A stretch of DNA of 5,630 nucleotides from Oscillospiraceae bacterium (GTDB lineage Bacteria > Bacillota > Clostridia > Oscillospirales > Acutalibacteraceae), in assembly GCA_009779455.1 (NCBI GenBank), contig WREG01000139.1, forward strand, positions 1 to 5,630, given 5' to 3'. Of the stretch, positions 4,794 through 5,630 are shown piece after piece; the first letter of the stretch is position 1, and every line of letters begins with the position of its first letter. The translations under genes were made by a program, and so were the position numbers. The notes under the pieces were generated by a model. It saw only the letters and a list, made by a program, of their open reading frames with translations, had not been told where the DNA came from and searched no databases.

Positions 4794-4826
4794 AAAATAA
4801 AAACAGGGGGATTCGCGTCCGCCCTG
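4794..4826 (-). terminator. Terminator of the zinc-ribbon operon, derived from a hairpin repeat
   Basis: On the minus strand CAGGGCGGA (4826-4818), loop CGCGAA and TCCCCCTG (4811-4804) pair over 8 bp with one bulged C, followed by a TTTTTATTTT tract (4803-4794). It lies 33 bases past the stop of the gene ending at 4859. The sequence resembles a degenerate unit of the GTAGGGG hairpin family seen at 567-680 and 3077-3104. On the plus strand it could weakly terminate the antitoxin transcript, but the tail there (CTTCTTT) is poor. Confidence 0.7.
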
Positions 4827-4858
4827 CTTCTTTGGAAAATCAATCATTTTTGATAATG

Positions 4859-5077
4859 TTATACCGCTTTTTTTATGCCAAGCGAAGCGAATTTCGGTTC
4901 TTCGCACACCCCGTTTTCCCTTACCACCGTTTTGCAATCCAAACAGCGTATCTCAATATTTTTTGTCAGCGGGAAATATGACAATTTTAAATCCCCGTTG
5001 CATTCGGGACAGCTAACAGCACCTATTTGTTCTTCCGTTCCGTCAAAAATTATGTCCTCAATGTCATCCCAACTCAT
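4859..5077 (-). CDS. Small zinc-ribbon protein, second gene of a two-gene operon
   Basis: A 72-residue protein with an acidic N-terminal helix (WDDIEDIIFDGTEEQ) and a zinc-ribbon core: CPEC (23-26) and CLDC (45-48) are the two cysteine knuckles about 18 residues apart, with a further Cys58. No enzymatic motif is visible; such proteins usually bind a partner protein or nucleic acid. The start codon overlaps the stop of the upstream gene as ATGA (5077-5074), and GGAGGGG lies just upstream within the end of that gene, so translation is coupled. A terminator follows. I do not recognise a named family; the tight pairing suggests the two products work together. Confidence 0.75.
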   Translation of the reverse strand: MSWDDIEDIIFDGTEEQIGAVSCPECNGDLKLSYFPLTKNIEIRCLDCKTVVRENGVCEEPKFASLGIKKAV

Positions 5078-5439
5078 TGTTGCCCCTCCAATCCGTTAAA
5101 AAATTCGTCTATTTTAAAGTTTATCCATTTATGGCGGTTATAATCCCCGGATTTACTTAGTTTATTATAAAAAGGCTCGTCATATTGTTTTATAAATATT
5201 TCTGCTTCTAAATATTCATGCAACAACGTATCCACAAGAAATTTCCTGTCGGGGCTGTCCTGCTTCCCGACTTCAATTGCTTTTATCTGTTTTATCTGTC
5301 CCCACGGATGGAATACCGCGACAGTTCTGCCGTTGGCGCGCATTCGCGGGTTGTAGGCAGGTTTAACGGGGAAAGAATAACCCTTGAGTTCATTTTCAAG
5401 TATATCATCAATTAATTGTTGTGAAACAATATACCGCAT
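5074..5439 (-). CDS. Unrecognised 121-residue protein with an HExxE motif
   Basis: First gene of a two-gene operon. The product is soluble, with no signal peptide or membrane segment. Residues 38-60 look like alternating beta strands (GRTVAVFHPWG, then IKAIEVG), then DSPDRKFLVDTLLHEYLEAEIF (61-82) is predicted helical and carries His74-Glu75-x-x-Glu78, with Glu80 and a later His103 in an NRHKWI segment. A D..LLHE..EA helix followed by a distant His recalls small zincin-like peptidases, but the canonical HExxH second His is replaced by Glu, so a metallopeptidase activity is unproven; it could equally be a nuclease-like or binding fold. The ATG at 5439 has GGAAAG 3 nt upstream, a close but usable site. 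The promoter at 5470-5498 is fully consensus. The stop overlaps the zinc-ribbon start by ATGA. Confidence 0.7.
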   Translation of the reverse strand: MRYIVSQQLIDDILENELKGYSFPVKPAYNPRMRANGRTVAVFHPWGQIKQIKAIEVGKQDSPDRKFLVDTLLHEYLEAEIFIKQYDEPFYNKLSKSGDYNRHKWINFKIDEFFNGLEGQQ

Positions 5440-5469
5440 TGGCTTTCCATTTCTATTTGTTATGATACC

Positions 5470-5498
5470 ATTATATTAGCTTTCTTAATTTTTGTCAA
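5470..5498 (-). promoter_or_regulatory. Full-consensus sigma-A promoter of the HExxE/zinc-ribbon operon
   Basis: On the minus strand TTGACA (5498-5493) is followed after exactly 17 bases by TATAAT (5475-5470): a perfect match to consensus in both boxes. The leader to the start codon at 5439 is about 25 bases. No strong operator dyad overlaps it, so high basal expression is expected unless a repressor site was missed. Confidence 0.85.
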
Positions 5499-5630
5499 TA
5501 AAATTTTAACTTGACTTCCCCCATTTTTAATAACCCGGAAAAACAAGTTGTGCAGAAAGCCTAAGCTTCGGAAGTTTTCGGCAGAGAGCATCACGGGAAC
5601 GGGCAAAAAGCCAAGAAATCGCGGAGGCTA
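5499..5630. other. Unassigned right edge
   Basis: Composition shifts from AT-rich to more GC-rich after about 5533. One plus-strand frame is open from 5534 to the window end (32 codons) but has no start codon with a ribosome binding site, and no frame on either strand gave a recognisable product. It may be the edge of a gene or element lying mostly outside the window. Confidence 0.3.

Noticed and set aside
567..4826. Repeated GC-rich units considered as a CRISPR array
   Set aside because: The units are scattered, in both orientations, with no regular spacers and no cas genes.
5218..5415. Plus-strand open frame of 65 codons opposite the HExxE gene
   Set aside because: No ribosome binding site or recognisable product, while the minus-strand gene has a consensus promoter and a coupled partner.
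5534..5630. Plus-strand frame open to the right edge, considered as a partial gene
   Set aside because: Only 32 codons, no start or ribosome binding site, and no recognised family; too little sequence to call.

Overview
The window looks like a chromosomal segment of a low-to-mid GC Gram-positive anaerobe, most likely a clostridial member of the Bacillota. This is inferred from purine-rich Shine-Dalgarno sites of the AAGGA/GGAGG type, several textbook sigma-A promoters (TTGACA-17-TATAAT, TTGCAA-17-TATAAT), AT-rich spacers between GC-richer genes, a secreted protein with a Gram-positive type signal peptide, and dispersed GTAGGGG(N)GGGC...CCC hairpin repeats. No rRNA, tRNA, CRISPR array or complete insertion sequence was seen.

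Layout. (1) Positions 1-459, minus strand: N-terminal part of a neutral-ceramidase-like hydrolase that runs off the left edge, with its own promoter at 500-528. (2) Positions 460-802: non-coding, holding that promoter, a perfect 29-bp inverted repeat around a 56-bp AT-rich spacer, and a terminator for the next gene. (3) Positions 803-1840, minus strand: a secreted beta-helix-like surface protein with a hydrophobic C-terminal tail. (4) Positions 1998-4237, plus strand: an apparent operon of an 86-residue protein made of two tandem 29-residue repeats, an HpcH/HpaI-family aldolase joined to it by an ATGA overlap, and a GarK-type glycerate 2-kinase. (5) Positions 4292-4783, plus strand: a RelB/DinJ-type antitoxin with its own promoter, followed by a duplicated antitoxin tail and the last 27 codons of a YafQ-type toxin, so the toxin-antitoxin module is broken. 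(6) Positions 4794-5498, minus strand: a complete two-gene unit with a consensus promoter, an unrecognised HExxE-motif protein, a small zinc-ribbon protein overlapping it by ATGA, and a terminator built from a member of the GTAGGGG repeat family. (7) Positions 5499-5630: nothing that could be assigned.

How the genes fit together. The aldolase and glycerate kinase fit two steps of the hexarate (glucarate/galactarate) route: cleavage of a 2-keto-3-deoxy acid sugar to pyruvate and tartronate semialdehyde, then phosphorylation of glycerate. The linking tartronate semialdehyde reductase is not in the window. The two loci most worth a second look are the toxin-antitoxin relic and the two-gene HExxE/zinc-ribbon operon. 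The dispersed hairpin family is also of interest, because its copies differ by pairing-preserving changes, one copy sits where the kinase should have a ribosome binding site, and another acts as a terminator.
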